A DNA stretch of 64,000 nucleotides from assembly GCF_002836975.1 (NCBI RefSeq), contig NZ_NIJK01000022.1, positions 26,617-90,616 on the forward strand, written 5' to 3'. Numbering within the stretch: the stretch's first letter is position 1; the number at the start of each line of letters is the position of its first letter. Made by a program: the position numbers and the translations under genes. Source of the stretch: Shewanella indica. GTDB lineage: Bacteria > Pseudomonadota > Gammaproteobacteria > Enterobacterales > Shewanellaceae. The notes under the pieces are model-generated. The model did no database searches. It was given only the letters and a program-made list of their open reading frames with translations, and was not told where the DNA came from. Of this stretch, positions 17,229 through 27,555 are shown piece by piece.

Positions 17229-18488
17229 ATGGATTGCCAAACCCGCCCAAACACACAACCACCAAGAAGCATACCAAAGGGGTTACCGGGTATCCGCAGC
17301 AGATTACTGTTGAGTTTTTTCCTGCTGGCCGGGCTGATAGTATTTTTTGGCGGTGCCAGCCTCTGGATAATAGATAGCACAAACACAACCCATATCGCCG
17401 AACTGCAGAAGCAAAAACAGCTGCTGCAAGCCATTAGAGCCAATCAAATGCAGCATCTGGCACTATTGAAACTCAAAAACAACTGGCCCAGTTATCCCCT
17501 TAATGAACGGGAGGCGATTCTTGATGAAACCAGGCAGAGACAACGACAGATAATATCCACCCTGAGCCAGTTTACCCTGGCAACCAAAGAATATGATGAG
17601 GCCTTGGTTCTGGGGCAGCAATTGTCAGTAATGAGCGGTCACCCCCTGAGAGCGCCACATATGAATGGCATGATAAGCGCCATAGATCATCTTTCTCTGC
17701 GCCTGTCCGGCATAGGCCTGACCCATCTGGATGCCCAGATGCAAAAGAACAGCCAATCGCTGATGCAAACCCTGCTATGGCTGGTGATCGGGTCACTGGC
17801 GCTGATAGTTTTGAGCCAATCTGTAGCCTGGACAGTCATTGGCCGCCACTTGCTCAAGCCTCTATTGCAGACCAGCAACAAGCTCAGCGAACTGGTAGAG
17901 CAAAACTTTGGTGGCCGCTCGCCAGCCCCGGTGAACCGAGAAACACTCAAGATAAACCATGCGCTGTTGTCCCTTGAGGCGCAGATGAGAGCCTTGACCA
18001 GCGAGCAGCAACAAGATGAACTCACGGGGCTTTATAACCGCCGTACATTCAACCAGTTGATGAAACAGTACTGGCATCAGGGGGTTGCAAAGCAACACAG
18101 AATAGGCCTGTTACTCATTCAGAGCGATCAAATTATTACCGGCGAAACCCTGTTGCATTTGGCCCAGAGGCTGCTGGACTTTAAGATCAAGGGTGAATAT
18201 TTTCTGGCACGGTTACAACAATCTCAGTTGGCACTGTTATTACCCAACCGGGATCCGGAAGCCTGTATCCGCATCGCCCAGAGCCTCAATCAATTTGTGT
18301 TGGCGGCCAATCTGCGAGCCAAGGCCCAAAGCCCGCGACTCACAGTCTCTATCGGCGTGGCCAACATCCAACCCAGCAAACAACAAGGTTGGGACAACTT
18401 ACTATTTCAAGCAGAAGAAGCCCTGCTCAGCGCCCAAAATCGCGGCGGCAACTGTAGTGCCGGTGTCAATCGGTTGCCGACGAGCTAA
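17229..18488 (+). CDS. Membrane sensor with degenerate GGDEF domain
   Basis: About 420 residues: cytoplasmic tail, first membrane span (RLLLSFFLLAGLIVFFGGASLW), a helical periplasmic sensing region, second span (LLWLVIGSLALIVLSQSVAW), a short HAMP-like stretch, then a GGDEF-fold domain introduced by DELTGLYNRRTFNQLM. Where active cyclases have GGDEF this protein has QQSQL (codons 18216-18230), so it should not make c-di-GMP. The end SIGVANIQPSKQ and LFQAEEALLSAQNRGGN keeps the domain fold. An ATG at 17220 exists but directly touches the AGGAAG ribosome site; the ATG at 17229 is better spaced. Probably a c-di-GMP-independent signalling or scaffold protein. Confidence 0.8.
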   Translation: MDCQTRPNTQPPRSIPKGLPGIRSRLLLSFFLLAGLIVFFGGASLWIIDSTNTTHIAELQKQKQLLQAIRANQMQHLALLKLKNNWPSYPLNEREAILDETRQRQRQIISTLSQFTLATKEYDEALVLGQQLSVMSGHPLRAPHMNGMISAIDHLSLRLSGIGLTHLDAQMQKNSQSLMQTLLWLVIGSLALIVLSQSVAWTVIGRHLLKPLLQTSNKLSELVEQNFGGRSPAPVNRETLKINHALLSLEAQMRALTSEQQQDELTGLYNRRTFNQLMKQYWHQGVAKQHRIGLLLIQSDQIITGETLLHLAQRLLDFKIKGEYFLARLQQSQLALLLPNRDPEACIRIAQSLNQFVLAANLRAKAQSPRLTVSIGVANIQPSKQQGWDNLLFQAEEALLSAQNRGGNCSAGVNRLPTS

Positions 18489-18588
18489 ATTCGAACAAGG
18501 AAAGGGGAATTTATCCGCCCTGGTCGCGTGACATCATCGAAGCAAGTGATAAAATGGCGGCCATTCAATTCATTTCGGACCCAAGGTA

Positions 18589-20307
18589 ATGCGAGTCAGT
18601 CAATACCTGTTATCAACACAGAAAGAAAACCCTGCCAATGCAGAGATAGTCAGTCATCAGCTTATGCTGCGCGCCGGTATGATACGTCGCAACGCCTCAG
18701 GCCTCTATAGCTGGCTGCCGTCCGGCCTGCGCGTACTGCGCAAGGTCGAAGCCATTGTGCGTGAAGAGATGAACAAGGCCGGTGCCATCGAAATTCTGAT
18801 GCCCATGGTACAGCCGGGGGATCTCTGGGTGGAAACAGGTCGCTGGGACAAGTTTGGCCCGGAACTGCTGCGCTTTGTAGACCGTCACAATCGTGACTTC
18901 GTTCTGGGCCCGACCCACGAAGAAGTGATTACCGATCTGGTGCGCAAAGAAGTCAGTTCCTACAAGCAACTGCCGCTGACCCTGTATCAAATCCAGACCA
19001 AATTCCGTGATGAAGTTCGCCCACGCTTCGGTGTTATGCGCTCACGTGAGTTCCTGATGAAAGATGCCTACTCTTTCCATCTGGATCAGCAAACCATGGA
19101 TGATACCTATCAGGCCATGTACACGGCTTACAGCAACATCTTGTCACGCATGGGCCTGGCCTTCCGTCCTGTACTGGCAGATACCGGCTCTATCGGTGGC
19201 AGCATGTCACACGAGTTCCACGTACTGGCAAGCAGCGGCGAAGATCTGATTGCCTACTCCAACGGCAGCGACTATGCCGCCAATATCGAGAAGGCTGAAG
19301 CGCCGCTGCCGACCACAGAGCGCGCCGCACCCACTCAGGAAATGACTTTGGTCGACACGCCAAATGCCAAAACCATAGACGAGCTGGTTGAGCAGTTTGG
19401 CCTGGATATCACCAAGACTGTCAAGACCCTGATAGTCAAAGGCGCCACCGAAGAAGCCCCACTGGTGGCCCTGGTTGTCCGTGGCGACCATGAGCTGAAC
19501 GAAGTCAAAGCCGACAAACTGGAACTGGTTGCCGCGCCGCTGGAATTTGCCTCTGAAGCAGAAATCCGTGACGCCTTGGGAGCCGGCCCAGGTTCTCTTG
19601 GCCCAGTCGGTCTGTCTATTCCAGTGGTCATAGATCACAGTGTTGCCGTGATGAGCGACTTTGCCGCCGGCGCCAACCTAGACGATAAACACTATTTCGG
19701 TATCAACTGGGAGCGGGATCTGCCGCTGGCCAGTGCCGCCGATATCCGTAATGTAGTGGAAGGCGAAACCACCCCTGACGGCAAAGGCACTTACGCCTTC
19801 GCCCGCGGTATTGAAGTTGGCCATATCTTCCAGTTGGGCACCAACTACTCGGCCGCCATGAACGCCACTGTGCTTGATGAGAATGGCAAGTCTCAGACTC
19901 TGCTGATGGGCTGTTATGGTGTCGGCGTCAGCCGCATCGTTGCCGCCGCCATCGAGCAGAATCACGACGACCGCGGTATCATCTGGCCGGAAGCGATTGC
20001 CCCATTCACAGTGGGTATTCTGCCGATGAATATGCACAAGTCACACAGAGTGACAGACACTGCCGAACAGCTTTATAAAGAGCTGACCGATGCGGGTATC
20101 GAAGTGCTGTTTGATGACCGTAAAGAGCGCCCTGGCGTGATGTTTGCCGATATGGAACTCCTGGGTCTGCCTCACACCATAGTGATTGGCGACCGCAACC
20201 TGGATGCCGGTGTTTATGAGTATAAGAACCGCCGCACCGGAGAAAAGCAGGAAGTGCCTATGGCAGAGATTGTGGACTTTATCAAAAAGGCCGCTGGCCA
20301 GAAGTAA
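18589..20307 (+). CDS. proS: Prolyl-tRNA synthetase
   Basis: 572-residue class II aminoacyl-tRNA synthetase charging tRNA-Pro in the cytoplasm. Class II motif 1 region ([21 protein letters not shown]), motif 2 ([25 protein letters not shown]) and motif 3 (GIGVSR-type, here [13 protein letters not shown]) are all present. Between motifs 2 and 3 lies the bacterial insertion/editing (YbaK-like) domain, about residues 230-400, that hydrolyses Ala-tRNA-Pro; residues such as KTLIVKG and [15 protein letters not shown] belong to it. Preceded by its own 100-base leader, so it may have its own promoter after the sensor gene. Confidence 0.97.
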   Translation: MRVSQYLLSTQKENPANAEIVSHQLMLRAGMIRRNASGLYSWLPSGLRVLRKVEAIVREEMNKAGAIEILMPMVQPGDLWVETGRWDKFGPELLRFVDRHNRDFVLGPTHEEVITDLVRKEVSSYKQLPLTLYQIQTKFRDEVRPRFGVMRSREFLMKDAYSFHLDQQTMDDTYQAMYTAYSNILSRMGLAFRPVLADTGSIGGSMSHEFHVLASSGEDLIAYSNGSDYAANIEKAEAPLPTTERAAPTQEMTLVDTPNAKTIDELVEQFGLDITKTVKTLIVKGATEEAPLVALVVRGDHELNEVKADKLELVAAPLEFASEAEIRDALGAGPGSLGPVGLSIPVVIDHSVAVMSDFAAGANLDDKHYFGINWERDLPLASAADIRNVVEGETTPDGKGTYAFARGIEVGHIFQLGTNYSAAMNATVLDENGKSQTLLMGCYGVGVSRIVAAAIEQNHDDRGIIWPEAIAPFTVGILPMNMHKSHRVTDTAEQLYKELTDAGIEVLFDDRKERPGVMFADMELLGLPHTIVIGDRNLDAGVYEYKNRRTGEKQEVPMAEIVDFIKKAAGQK

Positions 20308-20357
20308 GCTCCTGGATTCAAAAGCTACCCAGGCTCCAGAAAACCCAGGAACAAGAA

Positions 20358-20380
20358 AGCCGAGCCTAGCTCGGCTTTTT
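20358..20380 (+). terminator. Terminator of proS
   Basis: AGCCGAGC-CTA-GCTCGGCT followed by TTTTT. Confidence 0.8.
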
Positions 20381-20405
20381 CATGGCTGGAAATCTGCTTG
20401 CAAAT

Positions 20406-20436
20406 AAAAAAACCGCAGACTTATCTGCGGTTTTTT
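20406..20436. terminator. Bidirectional terminator proS / grpE
   Basis: AACCGCAGA-CTTA-TCTGCGGTT flanked by an A-run on the left and a T-run on the right, so it works for both convergent genes. Confidence 0.8.
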
Positions 20437-20468
20437 ATTCTCGCCGTTATGGGCGTTTTAGTGCGCTA

Positions 20469-21086
20469 TCAGGCTTGGGTATCAACACCTTCACCGCCCT
20501 TGGACACCATTACCATGGCAGGACGCAGCAAACGCTCATTGAGCTGATAGCCCTTTTGCATCACCAGCATCACGGTATTGGCCGGGAACTCGGCGCTTGG
20601 TTGCATGCCAATGGCTTGGTGCTGATCAGGGTTAAAAGCTTCGCCGATAGGATCTATCTGCTTGACACCGAACTTCTCCACCGCTGACAGGAAGCTCTTC
20701 AGTGTCAGCTCAACACCTTCAAACAGAGGCTTGGTGACTTCATCGGCCTTATCTGCGCCCACCAGAGCACGTTCCATGTTATCGATCACAGGCAGCAGTT
20801 CATTGCTGAACTTTTCCAGGGCAAACTTATGTGCCTTCTCTACATCCTGCGCCGCCCGGCGACGGATGTTGTCAACTTCGGCTGCGGCACGGATGACAGA
20901 ATCTTTCTGCTCCTCAACTGTCGCCTGTGCGTCAGATAAAGCCTGCTCCAGCTCCTCAATACGGAAGTTCGCCTGAGTCAACTCGTCGATAATGCCGCCT
21001 TCCTCAGCTACGCCCTCGGTGGTTTCAACCTGGTCAACCACTTCTTCGACCTGTTCCTGCTCTGCTTTAAATGACTCTTTGTTCAT
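20469..21086 (-). CDS. grpE: Nucleotide exchange factor GrpE
   Basis: 205-residue heat-shock co-chaperone that releases ADP from DnaK. Acidic disordered N-terminus, long dimer helix (about residues 40-110: [55 protein letters not shown]), four-helix bundle ([12 protein letters not shown]), then the beta-wing domain with [20 protein letters not shown] sequence (here [16 protein letters not shown]) and the C-terminal [15 protein letters not shown]. Start chosen at the ATG at 21086 (MNKESFK); a 15-codon extension is unlikely. A sigma-32-type promoter lies 45-75 bases upstream. Divergent to nadK, as in E. coli. Confidence 0.95.
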   Translation of the reverse strand: MNKESFKAEQEQVEEVVDQVETTEGVAEEGGIIDELTQANFRIEELEQALSDAQATVEEQKDSVIRAAAEVDNIRRRAAQDVEKAHKFALEKFSNELLPVIDNMERALVGADKADEVTKPLFEGVELTLKSFLSAVEKFGVKQIDPIGEAFNPDQHQAIGMQPSAEFPANTVMLVMQKGYQLNERLLRPAMVMVSKGGEGVDTQA

Positions 21087-21130
21087 TTCTACTCCAGCTA
21101 AAAATGCTTTGTTTCTGCATACTCTGGGCA

Positions 21131-21160
21131 TATTATGGGGATCAAATTGACCGTTTCAAC
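21131..21160 (-). promoter_or_regulatory. Heat-shock (sigma-32) promoter of grpE
   Basis: On the minus strand GTTGAAA (-35, inside 21151-21160) and CCCCATAATA (-10, 21131-21140) are about 13 bases apart, close to the sigma-32 consensus CTTGAAA / CCCCATnTA. Expected for grpE. Confidence 0.7.
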
Positions 21161-21180
21161 CCCCAGAGTTCCCAAAATCT

Positions 21181-22059
21181 ATGTCCACTGAGTTTCATAC
21201 TATAGGCCTGATAGGAAAACCCCACCATCAGGGGACCAACCTGACCCTCAAGCGTCTGCATTATTGGCTGAAAATGCAAGGCTATGATGTGCTTGTGGAA
21301 GAGAGAGTCGCGGCTGAACTCGGGAAAGATGTACGCGCGGTAGACCTACTGGATATCGGCGAGCACTGTGATCTGGCGATAGTCGTCGGGGGGGATGGCA
21401 ATATGCTGGGTGCAGCTCGGGTACTGGCGCGCTTCGATCTCGGCGTTATCGGTGTCAACCGCGGTAATCTGGGTTTTTTAACCGATCTGCCGCCGGATGC
21501 CTTTGAAGAGTCGCTCGCCAAGGTGCTGGATGGCGAATACGCCACAGAACACAGGTTCCTGCTGGAAGCCGAGGTTTATCGCCACGGCGAAGTCAAAGCC
21601 AGCAATACCGCCGTCAACGAGGCCGTGTTGCACCCAGGCAAGATAGCCCATATGATCGAGTTCGAGGTTTATATCGACAACCAGTTCATGTACAGCCAAC
21701 GGGCCGATGGCATGATAGTCTCTACACCGACCGGCTCAACCGCCTATTCGCTGTCGGCCGGCGGCGCGATATTGACCCCTAATCTCGAGGCACTGATCCT
21801 GGTGCCCATGTTTCCCCATACCCTCTCCTGTCGTCCCATAGTGGTCGACGCCTCCAGCATCATCAAACTGGTAGTGTCACCGGAAAACGGCGAAAACCTG
21901 GAAGTGAGCTGTGACGGCCATGTCACCTTGTCTGTGATGCCGGGCGATGAAATTATCCTGAGGCGCAGCAAAGAGCGGCTCAAACTCATCCACCCAAAGG
22001 GGCACAACTACTTTCATGTATTGCGCAACAAGTTGGGTTGGGGCAGTAAACTCTTTTGA
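21181..22059 (+). CDS. nadK: NAD kinase
   Basis: 292-residue cytoplasmic enzyme phosphorylating NAD+ to NADP+ with ATP. The catalytic [11 protein letters not shown] motif, [22 protein letters not shown], and the C-terminal [17 protein letters not shown] motif and DGHVTLSV are all present, as in E. coli NadK. The protein starts very close to the grpE promoter region and has only a weak ribosome site (CAAAATCT before ATG), so translation may start poorly or from a nearly leaderless message. Divergent from grpE, conserved in gammaproteobacteria. Confidence 0.95.
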   Translation: MSTEFHTIGLIGKPHHQGTNLTLKRLHYWLKMQGYDVLVEERVAAELGKDVRAVDLLDIGEHCDLAIVVGGDGNMLGAARVLARFDLGVIGVNRGNLGFLTDLPPDAFEESLAKVLDGEYATEHRFLLEAEVYRHGEVKASNTAVNEAVLHPGKIAHMIEFEVYIDNQFMYSQRADGMIVSTPTGSTAYSLSAGGAILTPNLEALILVPMFPHTLSCRPIVVDASSIIKLVVSPENGENLEVSCDGHVTLSVMPGDEIILRRSKERLKLIHPKGHNYFHVLRNKLGWGSKLF

Positions 22060-22121
22060 AGCTTGAGTGGCCTGAGCAAACTCTTACAGCTACAAACGCA
22101 GTTCAGCCACAGGCCTGGGTT

Positions 22122-22150
22122 AAAGCACCTGAGAACAAAGGTGCTTTTTT
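22122..22150 (+). terminator. Terminator of nadK
   Basis: AAAGCACCT / AGGTGCTTT hairpin running into TTTTTT. Confidence 0.75.
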
Positions 22151-22185
22151 GTTATTTATTTTCAAAAAATGTAAAACAGCACTCA

Positions 22186-22598
22186 CGTGATCAATGTCAC
22201 GTTTTATGACGCCCGATATAACGGTGACTAAGATCACGGTAAGCCAGCAAGAAAAAACAACTTATCTATCTGATTTATATTATTTTAAATAAAAACACCC
22301 AAAAACCAACTTCACCAAAAGCTCAATTAGTGTGACTTGAATCACATTCAAGATTTGCGATATAAGCCTGTCATTCCATCATAAATGAAATAACAGGATC
22401 ACTTTATTACCCTTTTGAGTAAAACAAAGCCATAATTCCTAAGGTTGTGGGCCATTTTTTAAATATCTATTCCCCAAAGTTATATAAACGCCAGCACGGC
22501 AGTGAGTCATGTCACATTTTTTCATTTGCCAGCGGAGACACGGCTCCCATAACCGAAAACTTAAGCCACATACGAAAGGCAAGATGATCCAGATCATT
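22186..22598. promoter_or_regulatory. Cluster of five CRP-like sites upstream of the lactate genes
   Basis: All have the 5-N6-5 geometry: CGTGA-N6-TCACG (22186-22201), GGTGA-N6-TCACG (22223-22238), TGTGA-N6-TCACA (22331-22346, perfect consensus), AGTGA-N6-TCACA (22501-22516) and a weaker GATGA-N6-TCATT (22583-22598). CRP control of lactate oxidation has been reported in Shewanella oneidensis. FNR (TTGAT half-sites) fits less well. Confidence 0.65.
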
Positions 22599-22712
22599 TT
22601 GGTTCCGGGTAAATTAACCATGATAAGCACGCACAACAACAAATGGGAAAGGCGATAGCACTTTCTCAACACCACAATAAGCACAAGCAACATATGAAAT
22701 GATGAGGCAACC

Positions 22713-24359
22713 ATGACATTTCTTCAGTTACTCGCAAGTCTGACACCCGTGATCAGCGTCATGCTGTTCCTAGTGTTGCTCCGGATGCCCGCATCCAGAG
22801 CTATGCCAATCTCCATGGTGATAACCGCCCTGGCCGCCGTTTTTATCTGGCAGATGGACACCACTCTGCTGGCCGCCTCCGTGGTTGAAGGCCTGCTGTC
22901 GGCGATTACACCTTTAACCATCATCTTCGGTGCAGTATTCCTGCTCAATACCCTGAAATACTCGGGTGCCATGGATACCATTCGTGCCGGTTTTACCAAT
23001 ATCAGTTCAGACGCCAGGGTTCAGGTGATCATCATCTGTTGGCTGTTCGGCTCTTTTATTGAGGGTTCTGCCGGTTTTGGTACACCAGCCGCGATTGGCG
23101 CGCCTCTGTTGGTGCTCTTGGGTATCCCACCGATTGCGGCCGCCGTGGTTGCCCTGGTCGCCGACTCAACTTCAGTGTCTTTCGGTGCCATTGGTCTGCC
23201 AGTGCTCTTTGGTATGGAACAGGGCCTGCTCGAAGGCGGTACCAGCATGGCTGCGGCGCAAATTGCCGAACATGGGGGCCACTTCAGCGATTATGCTCAG
23301 TTCATTGCCATGCATATGATCACCATAGATTTAATCACAGGTACGCTGATCCCCTTGGTAATGGTGTCTGTGCTGACTGGCTTCTTTGGTCGCAACAAGT
23401 CCTTCAAGGAAGGCTTAGCCATCTGGAAATTTGCCCTGTTCGCCGGTTTAGCCTTCACCATTCCTGCCTGGTTGATCAACTTCTTCGCCGGCCCAGAGTT
23501 CCCTTCCGTGATTGGTGCCCTGGTCGGTATGGCATTGGTAATCCCGGTTGCCCGCAAAGGCTGGTTACTGCCTAAAACCCCTTGGAATGACTTCGCTGAA
23601 AATGACAAAGAGGGCGAAACAGCTCAAGTAGAGAGCAAGGCGCGTTTCTCCCAGTTGGCCGCCTGGACCCCTTACCTGATCATGGCAGGTCTCTTGGTGC
23701 TTTCACGTGTAGTACAGCCACTGAAAGCCTGGTTGAACAGCTTCAACATTAGTTGGACCGGCCTGTTAGGCACTGAGCTCAAGGCCGGCTTCGCCACCTT
23801 CTTTGCACCGGGCGCCTTCTTTATTGCCGTGTGTATTCTGGGCTTCTTCCTGTTCAGAATGAACTCCAAGGCCATCAAAGAATCGGTTACGGTTTCCTGC
23901 AAATCCATGGTGCCAACCATTATCTCTCTGGGTGCCTCTGTGCCTATGGTGAAAATCTTCCTCAACTCAGGCACCAACAGTGCCGGTCTGCAATCCATGC
24001 CGGTAGCATTGGCCGATATGCTGGCCGGAAGCCTCGGCAGCGTTTGGGCCTGGATTTCCCCGATAGTCGGGATTTTCGGTGCCTTCCTGTCAGGTTCGGC
24101 CACCTTCTCCAATATGATGTTCTCCGGCCTGCAATACAGCGTGGCCGATAACATAGGGGCCAACCATGCACTTATCCTGGCACTGCAAGGTATTGGTGCC
24201 AACGCAGGTAACATGATGTGCGTGATGAACGTGGTCGCGGCGGCAACCGTGGTCGGTATGGCCGGTCGCGAATCTGAAATTATCCGTAAGACTATGCCTG
24301 TAGCGCTTGGCTATGCTTTGCTGGCTGGTACCTTGGCAATGCTCTGGGGCGGATTCTAA
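22713..24359 (+). CDS. lldP: L-lactate permease
   Basis: 548-residue inner-membrane symporter of the LctP family taking up L- and D-lactate with protons. Some 12-14 hydrophobic spans are seen. Family motifs: [42 protein letters not shown], and the C-terminal [21 protein letters not shown] and [16 protein letters not shown]. First gene of the lactate cluster, downstream of a long CRP-site-rich leader and followed by a hairpin before dld-II. The arrangement beside nadK and grpE matches S. oneidensis. Confidence 0.93.
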   Translation: MTFLQLLASLTPVISVMLFLVLLRMPASRAMPISMVITALAAVFIWQMDTTLLAASVVEGLLSAITPLTIIFGAVFLLNTLKYSGAMDTIRAGFTNISSDARVQVIIICWLFGSFIEGSAGFGTPAAIGAPLLVLLGIPPIAAAVVALVADSTSVSFGAIGLPVLFGMEQGLLEGGTSMAAAQIAEHGGHFSDYAQFIAMHMITIDLITGTLIPLVMVSVLTGFFGRNKSFKEGLAIWKFALFAGLAFTIPAWLINFFAGPEFPSVIGALVGMALVIPVARKGWLLPKTPWNDFAENDKEGETAQVESKARFSQLAAWTPYLIMAGLLVLSRVVQPLKAWLNSFNISWTGLLGTELKAGFATFFAPGAFFIAVCILGFFLFRMNSKAIKESVTVSCKSMVPTIISLGASVPMVKIFLNSGTNSAGLQSMPVALADMLAGSLGSVWAWISPIVGIFGAFLSGSATFSNMMFSGLQYSVADNIGANHALILALQGIGANAGNMMCVMNVVAAATVVGMAGRESEIIRKTMPVALGYALLAGTLAMLWGGF

Positions 24360-24380
24360 TAACGATAATAACTCCTCGAT

Positions 24381-24407
24381 AAGGCAGCCGCCCTTGGCGC
24401 TGCCTTT
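24381..24407 (+). terminator. Hairpin after lldP
   Basis: AAGGCAGCCGCC / GGCGCTGCCTTT stem with a C-C bulge, followed by ATTATC only; may be a partial terminator that lets some transcripts continue into dld-II. Confidence 0.55.
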
Positions 24408-24439
24408 ATTATCAAATTTAATGTGTAGAGAAATGTCTT

Positions 24440-27244
24440 ATGTCTATCAACTATGAAGCCGTGATCCGTGACCTGCGTAAACAGTTGGGAGAAGCTGCCG
24501 TCAGTGACGACCCTGTGCGCCGTTTTGCCTGGTCAACCGATGCCAGCTATTTCCGGATAGTGCCCGAGGTTGTGGTACATGCCGAGGATCTGGAGCAGGT
24601 AAAACGCACTCTGGCTGTAGCCAGAAGCTACGGCGCTCCGGTGACTTTCCGTGCCGCTGGTACCAGTCTGTCGGGTCAGGCCATAGGAGAAGGCATATTG
24701 CTTATCCTCGGATTCGACGGTTTCCGTACCCTGGATATCAGCGAAGACAGCAACAAAGTCACTCTGGGTGCCGCTGTTATTGGCGCCGATGCCAACGCTG
24801 CTCTCAAACCTTTGAATAAAAAAATCGGCCCGGATCCGGCAACTCTGGCTTCAGCCATGGTAGGCGGTATCGTCTCCAACAACGCTTCCGGTATGTGCTG
24901 CGGCACCGCCCAAAACAGTTACCAAACCATCTCCTCAGTAAAACTGCTGCTGGCCGATGGCACAGAACTGGATACCGGCAGCGAAGAGTCCAAAGAAGCC
25001 TTCCGTCAGTCACACCCCGAACTGCTCAAGGCGTTGGCAGACTTAGGTGCCATGGCTCGCGGTAATGAGACCCTGGCTGCGCGAATTCGCAAAAAGTTCG
25101 CCATTAAAAACACCACAGGTTACAGCCTCAACGCCCTGGTGGATTTTGAAGATCCCTTCGACATCATCAACCACATCATAGTCGGCGCCGAAGGCACACT
25201 GGCGTTTGTCAACGAAGTCACCTATCACACAGTGGAAGAGGCTAAATTCAAGGCCTCGGCCATGGCGGTATTCTTCAATATGGAAGATGCAGCCCGGGCA
25301 ATCCCCCCTATTCAGGGCGAAAGCGTAGCCGCAGCCGAGCTGCTGGACTGGGCCTCCATCAAGGCGGTAACAGGCAAAAAGGGCATGCCGGATTGGCTGG
25401 CCGAATTGCCTGAAGGCGCTGCGATTTTGCTGATAGAATCCCGCGCCAACGATGATGAAACTTTGGAACGCTATACCCAGGACGTTATCGCCAAACTGGC
25501 GCATATCGAGACCGAGCGCCCCATCAGCTTCAGCCGTGACCCGGCCGTTTACGGTAAATATTGGGCCATGCGCTCCGGCCTATTCCCCATTATCGGTGGC
25601 GAGCGTCCCAAAGGCACTTCAGTAATCATCGAAGACGTGGCTTTCCGGGTTGAAAACCTGGCCAGTGCCGCCCACGATCTGACCGAGCTGTTCCATAAGC
25701 ACGGCTATCCTGAAGGGGTGATCTACGGCCATGCGCTAGCCGGTAACTTCCACTTTATCATTACCCCTAAATTCGGCTCCCAGGCCGATATCGAACAGTT
25801 CCATCAATTTATGGAAGCGGTCGCCGATATGGTGATCAACAAGTACGACGGTTCGATGAAGGCCGAGCACGGCACAGGCCGCGCCGTAGCACCTTTTGTG
25901 GAAATGGAATGGGGCAGTGACGCCTACACCCTGATGAAAAACATCAAGCAGATCTTCGACCCCGAAGGACTGCTGAACCCTGGGGTGATCCTCAACGACG
26001 ACAAGCAGGTACACATCAAGAATATCAAGCCCTGTCCCGAAGTGGATGACCTGGTCGATAAGTGTATCGAGTGCGGTTTCTGTGAAAAGACCTGCCCCAC
26101 CTCGGCGCTGAATTTGTCACCCAGACAGCGGATAGCCACCTTGCGTGAAATCGAGCGTCTGGAACAGAGCGGCGACAAGGAAGCGGCCGAGAAGATGCGT
26201 GCCGCCGCCAAATATGATGTGGTGGATACCTGCGCTGCCTGTCAGCTGTGTACCATTGCCTGCCCGGTAGACAACAGCATGGGCCAACTGGTCCGCAAGC
26301 TGCGTACCCCTTATATCACCACCACAGAACAGAAGGTTCTGGACTTCCAGGCCAAGCACTGGGGCGCCGTCAACCAGGTGCTGAGCACAGGCTTTGATGC
26401 CCTGGGCACAATACACAAACTCACGGGCACGGATATCACCTCAGGGCTGATGAACATGGGCCGGGCGATTTCCAAAGAAGTGCCTTACTGGAACCCTGAC
26501 TTCCCCAAAGGCGGTAAGCTGCCCAAACCATCGGCTCCCAAAGCCAACCAGGAAACCGTGGTCTACTTCGCCGCTTGCGGCGGTCGTACCTTCGGCCCAA
26601 CACCGCTGGATCCCGATGACCGTACCTTGCCTGAAGTGGTAGTGACCTTGCTTGAACGTGCCGGCTATAACGTGATTACACCGGCCAAAACCCGCAATCT
26701 GTGCTGCGGCCAGATGTGGGAATCAAAAGGGGATTTCAAGAACGCCGATATGAAGCGTGACGAGCTTATTGACGCAGTCAGCGCCATGACCGAGGGCGGC
26801 AAGCTGCCCGTGGTTGTCGATGCCCTCTCCTGCACCTACCGTGCTCTTTCCGGCAATCCCAAGGTTGAACTGTTGGATCTGGTCGAGTTCCTGCACGACA
26901 AGGTATTGCCGAAACTCACCCTCACCAAGAAGGTCAATGTGGCACTGCATCTGGGTTGCTCGGCGCGTAAGATGAAGCTGGAACCCAAGATGCAAGCCAT
27001 TGCCGATGCCTGCTCCAACAAGGTGCTGCGCCCGGCCGGTGTAGACTGTTGTGGTTATGCCGGTGAGAAAGGTCTTTACAAGCCTGAGATCAACGCCTCG
27101 GCACTGCGTAACATTAAGAAACTTATCCCCACCGACTTTAAGGAAGGTTACTACGCCAACCGTATGTGTGAAGTGGGCCTGAGCCACCACAGTGGTATTT
27201 CCTACCGCCACCTGGCTTATCTGCTGGAGGAGTGCAGTCGCTGA
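24440..27244 (+). CDS. dld-II: FAD- and Fe-S-dependent D-lactate dehydrogenase (Dld-II type)
   Basis: 934 residues that oxidise D-lactate to pyruvate and pass electrons to the quinone pool. The N-terminal FAD-binding (PCMH) domain spans about 20-250 (VTFRAAGTSLSGQAIGEGI, VGGIVSNNASGMCCGT), then the FAD-oxidase C domain to about 510 (HALAGNFHFIITP, KAEHGTGRAVAPFVE). Two 4Fe-4S motifs follow: C542/C545/C548/C552 and C598/C601/C604/C608. Cysteine-rich CCG domains end the protein (NLCCGQMWESKG and VDCCGYAGEKGLY). This domain order and the neighbours lldP and lldEFG identify the Shewanella Dld-II. Followed by a strong terminator, so lldEFG likely has its own promoter. Confidence 0.92.
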   Translation: MSINYEAVIRDLRKQLGEAAVSDDPVRRFAWSTDASYFRIVPEVVVHAEDLEQVKRTLAVARSYGAPVTFRAAGTSLSGQAIGEGILLILGFDGFRTLDISEDSNKVTLGAAVIGADANAALKPLNKKIGPDPATLASAMVGGIVSNNASGMCCGTAQNSYQTISSVKLLLADGTELDTGSEESKEAFRQSHPELLKALADLGAMARGNETLAARIRKKFAIKNTTGYSLNALVDFEDPFDIINHIIVGAEGTLAFVNEVTYHTVEEAKFKASAMAVFFNMEDAARAIPPIQGESVAAAELLDWASIKAVTGKKGMPDWLAELPEGAAILLIESRANDDETLERYTQDVIAKLAHIETERPISFSRDPAVYGKYWAMRSGLFPIIGGERPKGTSVIIEDVAFRVENLASAAHDLTELFHKHGYPEGVIYGHALAGNFHFIITPKFGSQADIEQFHQFMEAVADMVINKYDGSMKAEHGTGRAVAPFVEMEWGSDAYTLMKNIKQIFDPEGLLNPGVILNDDKQVHIKNIKPCPEVDDLVDKCIECGFCEKTCPTSALNLSPRQRIATLREIERLEQSGDKEAAEKMRAAAKYDVVDTCAACQLCTIACPVDNSMGQLVRKLRTPYITTTEQKVLDFQAKHWGAVNQVLSTGFDALGTIHKLTGTDITSGLMNMGRAISKEVPYWNPDFPKGGKLPKPSAPKANQETVVYFAACGGRTFGPTPLDPDDRTLPEVVVTLLERAGYNVITPAKTRNLCCGQMWESKGDFKNADMKRDELIDAVSAMTEGGKLPVVVDALSCTYRALSGNPKVELLDLVEFLHDKVLPKLTLTKKVNVALHLGCSARKMKLEPKMQAIADACSNKVLRPAGVDCCGYAGEKGLYKPEINASALRNIKKLIPTDFKEGYYANRMCEVGLSHHSGISYRHLAYLLEECSR

Positions 27245-27252
27245 CTATACTT

Positions 27253-27280
27253 AGAGGGAGCATTAGCTCCCTCTTTTTTC
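27253..27280 (+). terminator. Terminator of dld-II
   Basis: AGAGGGAGC-ATTA-GCTCCCTCT followed by TTTTT. Confidence 0.85.
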
Positions 27281-27555
27281 ATCTGTGTTATATAACGGAT
27301 TCACGTTCGGATTAACGAACAAAGTAAATACAAATAAACACATTAAAATCAAATGGTTAAAACCTTCTCATTTTTGCAAAAAAGATTTTAATCATTTACT
27401 GAATTAGCACTATTTATTGTGTGGTTATAGGCTTATATTCAAGCATATTTACCCTGTGTCAGGTGATGTTCAAATACAGAGTCAGAAAGCATCTGACCAC
27501 ACCGGACATAGATGATGTCGGTTAACGCAAGCAACATCCAATTAGGAAACACCAA
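27281..27555. other. A+T-rich leader upstream of lldE
   Basis: No gene. Contains the imperfect inverted motif ACGTTCG-GATTAA-CGAACA near 27303-27320, a possible regulator site, and an A+T-rich block that should hold the lldEFG promoter. Confidence 0.45.

Larger units (their letters stand above)
22060..22712. other. Long regulatory region upstream of lldP
   Basis: No gene. It holds the nadK terminator and five CRP-like palindromes (separate entry); 22240-22330 is A+T-rich. A minus-strand open frame at 22439-22714 has no coding character. Confidence 0.6.

Noticed and set aside
22439..22714. 91-codon minus-strand frame in the lldP leader
   Set aside because: Covers CRP-like sites and the lldP start; cysteine- and leucine-rich composition without family likeness.
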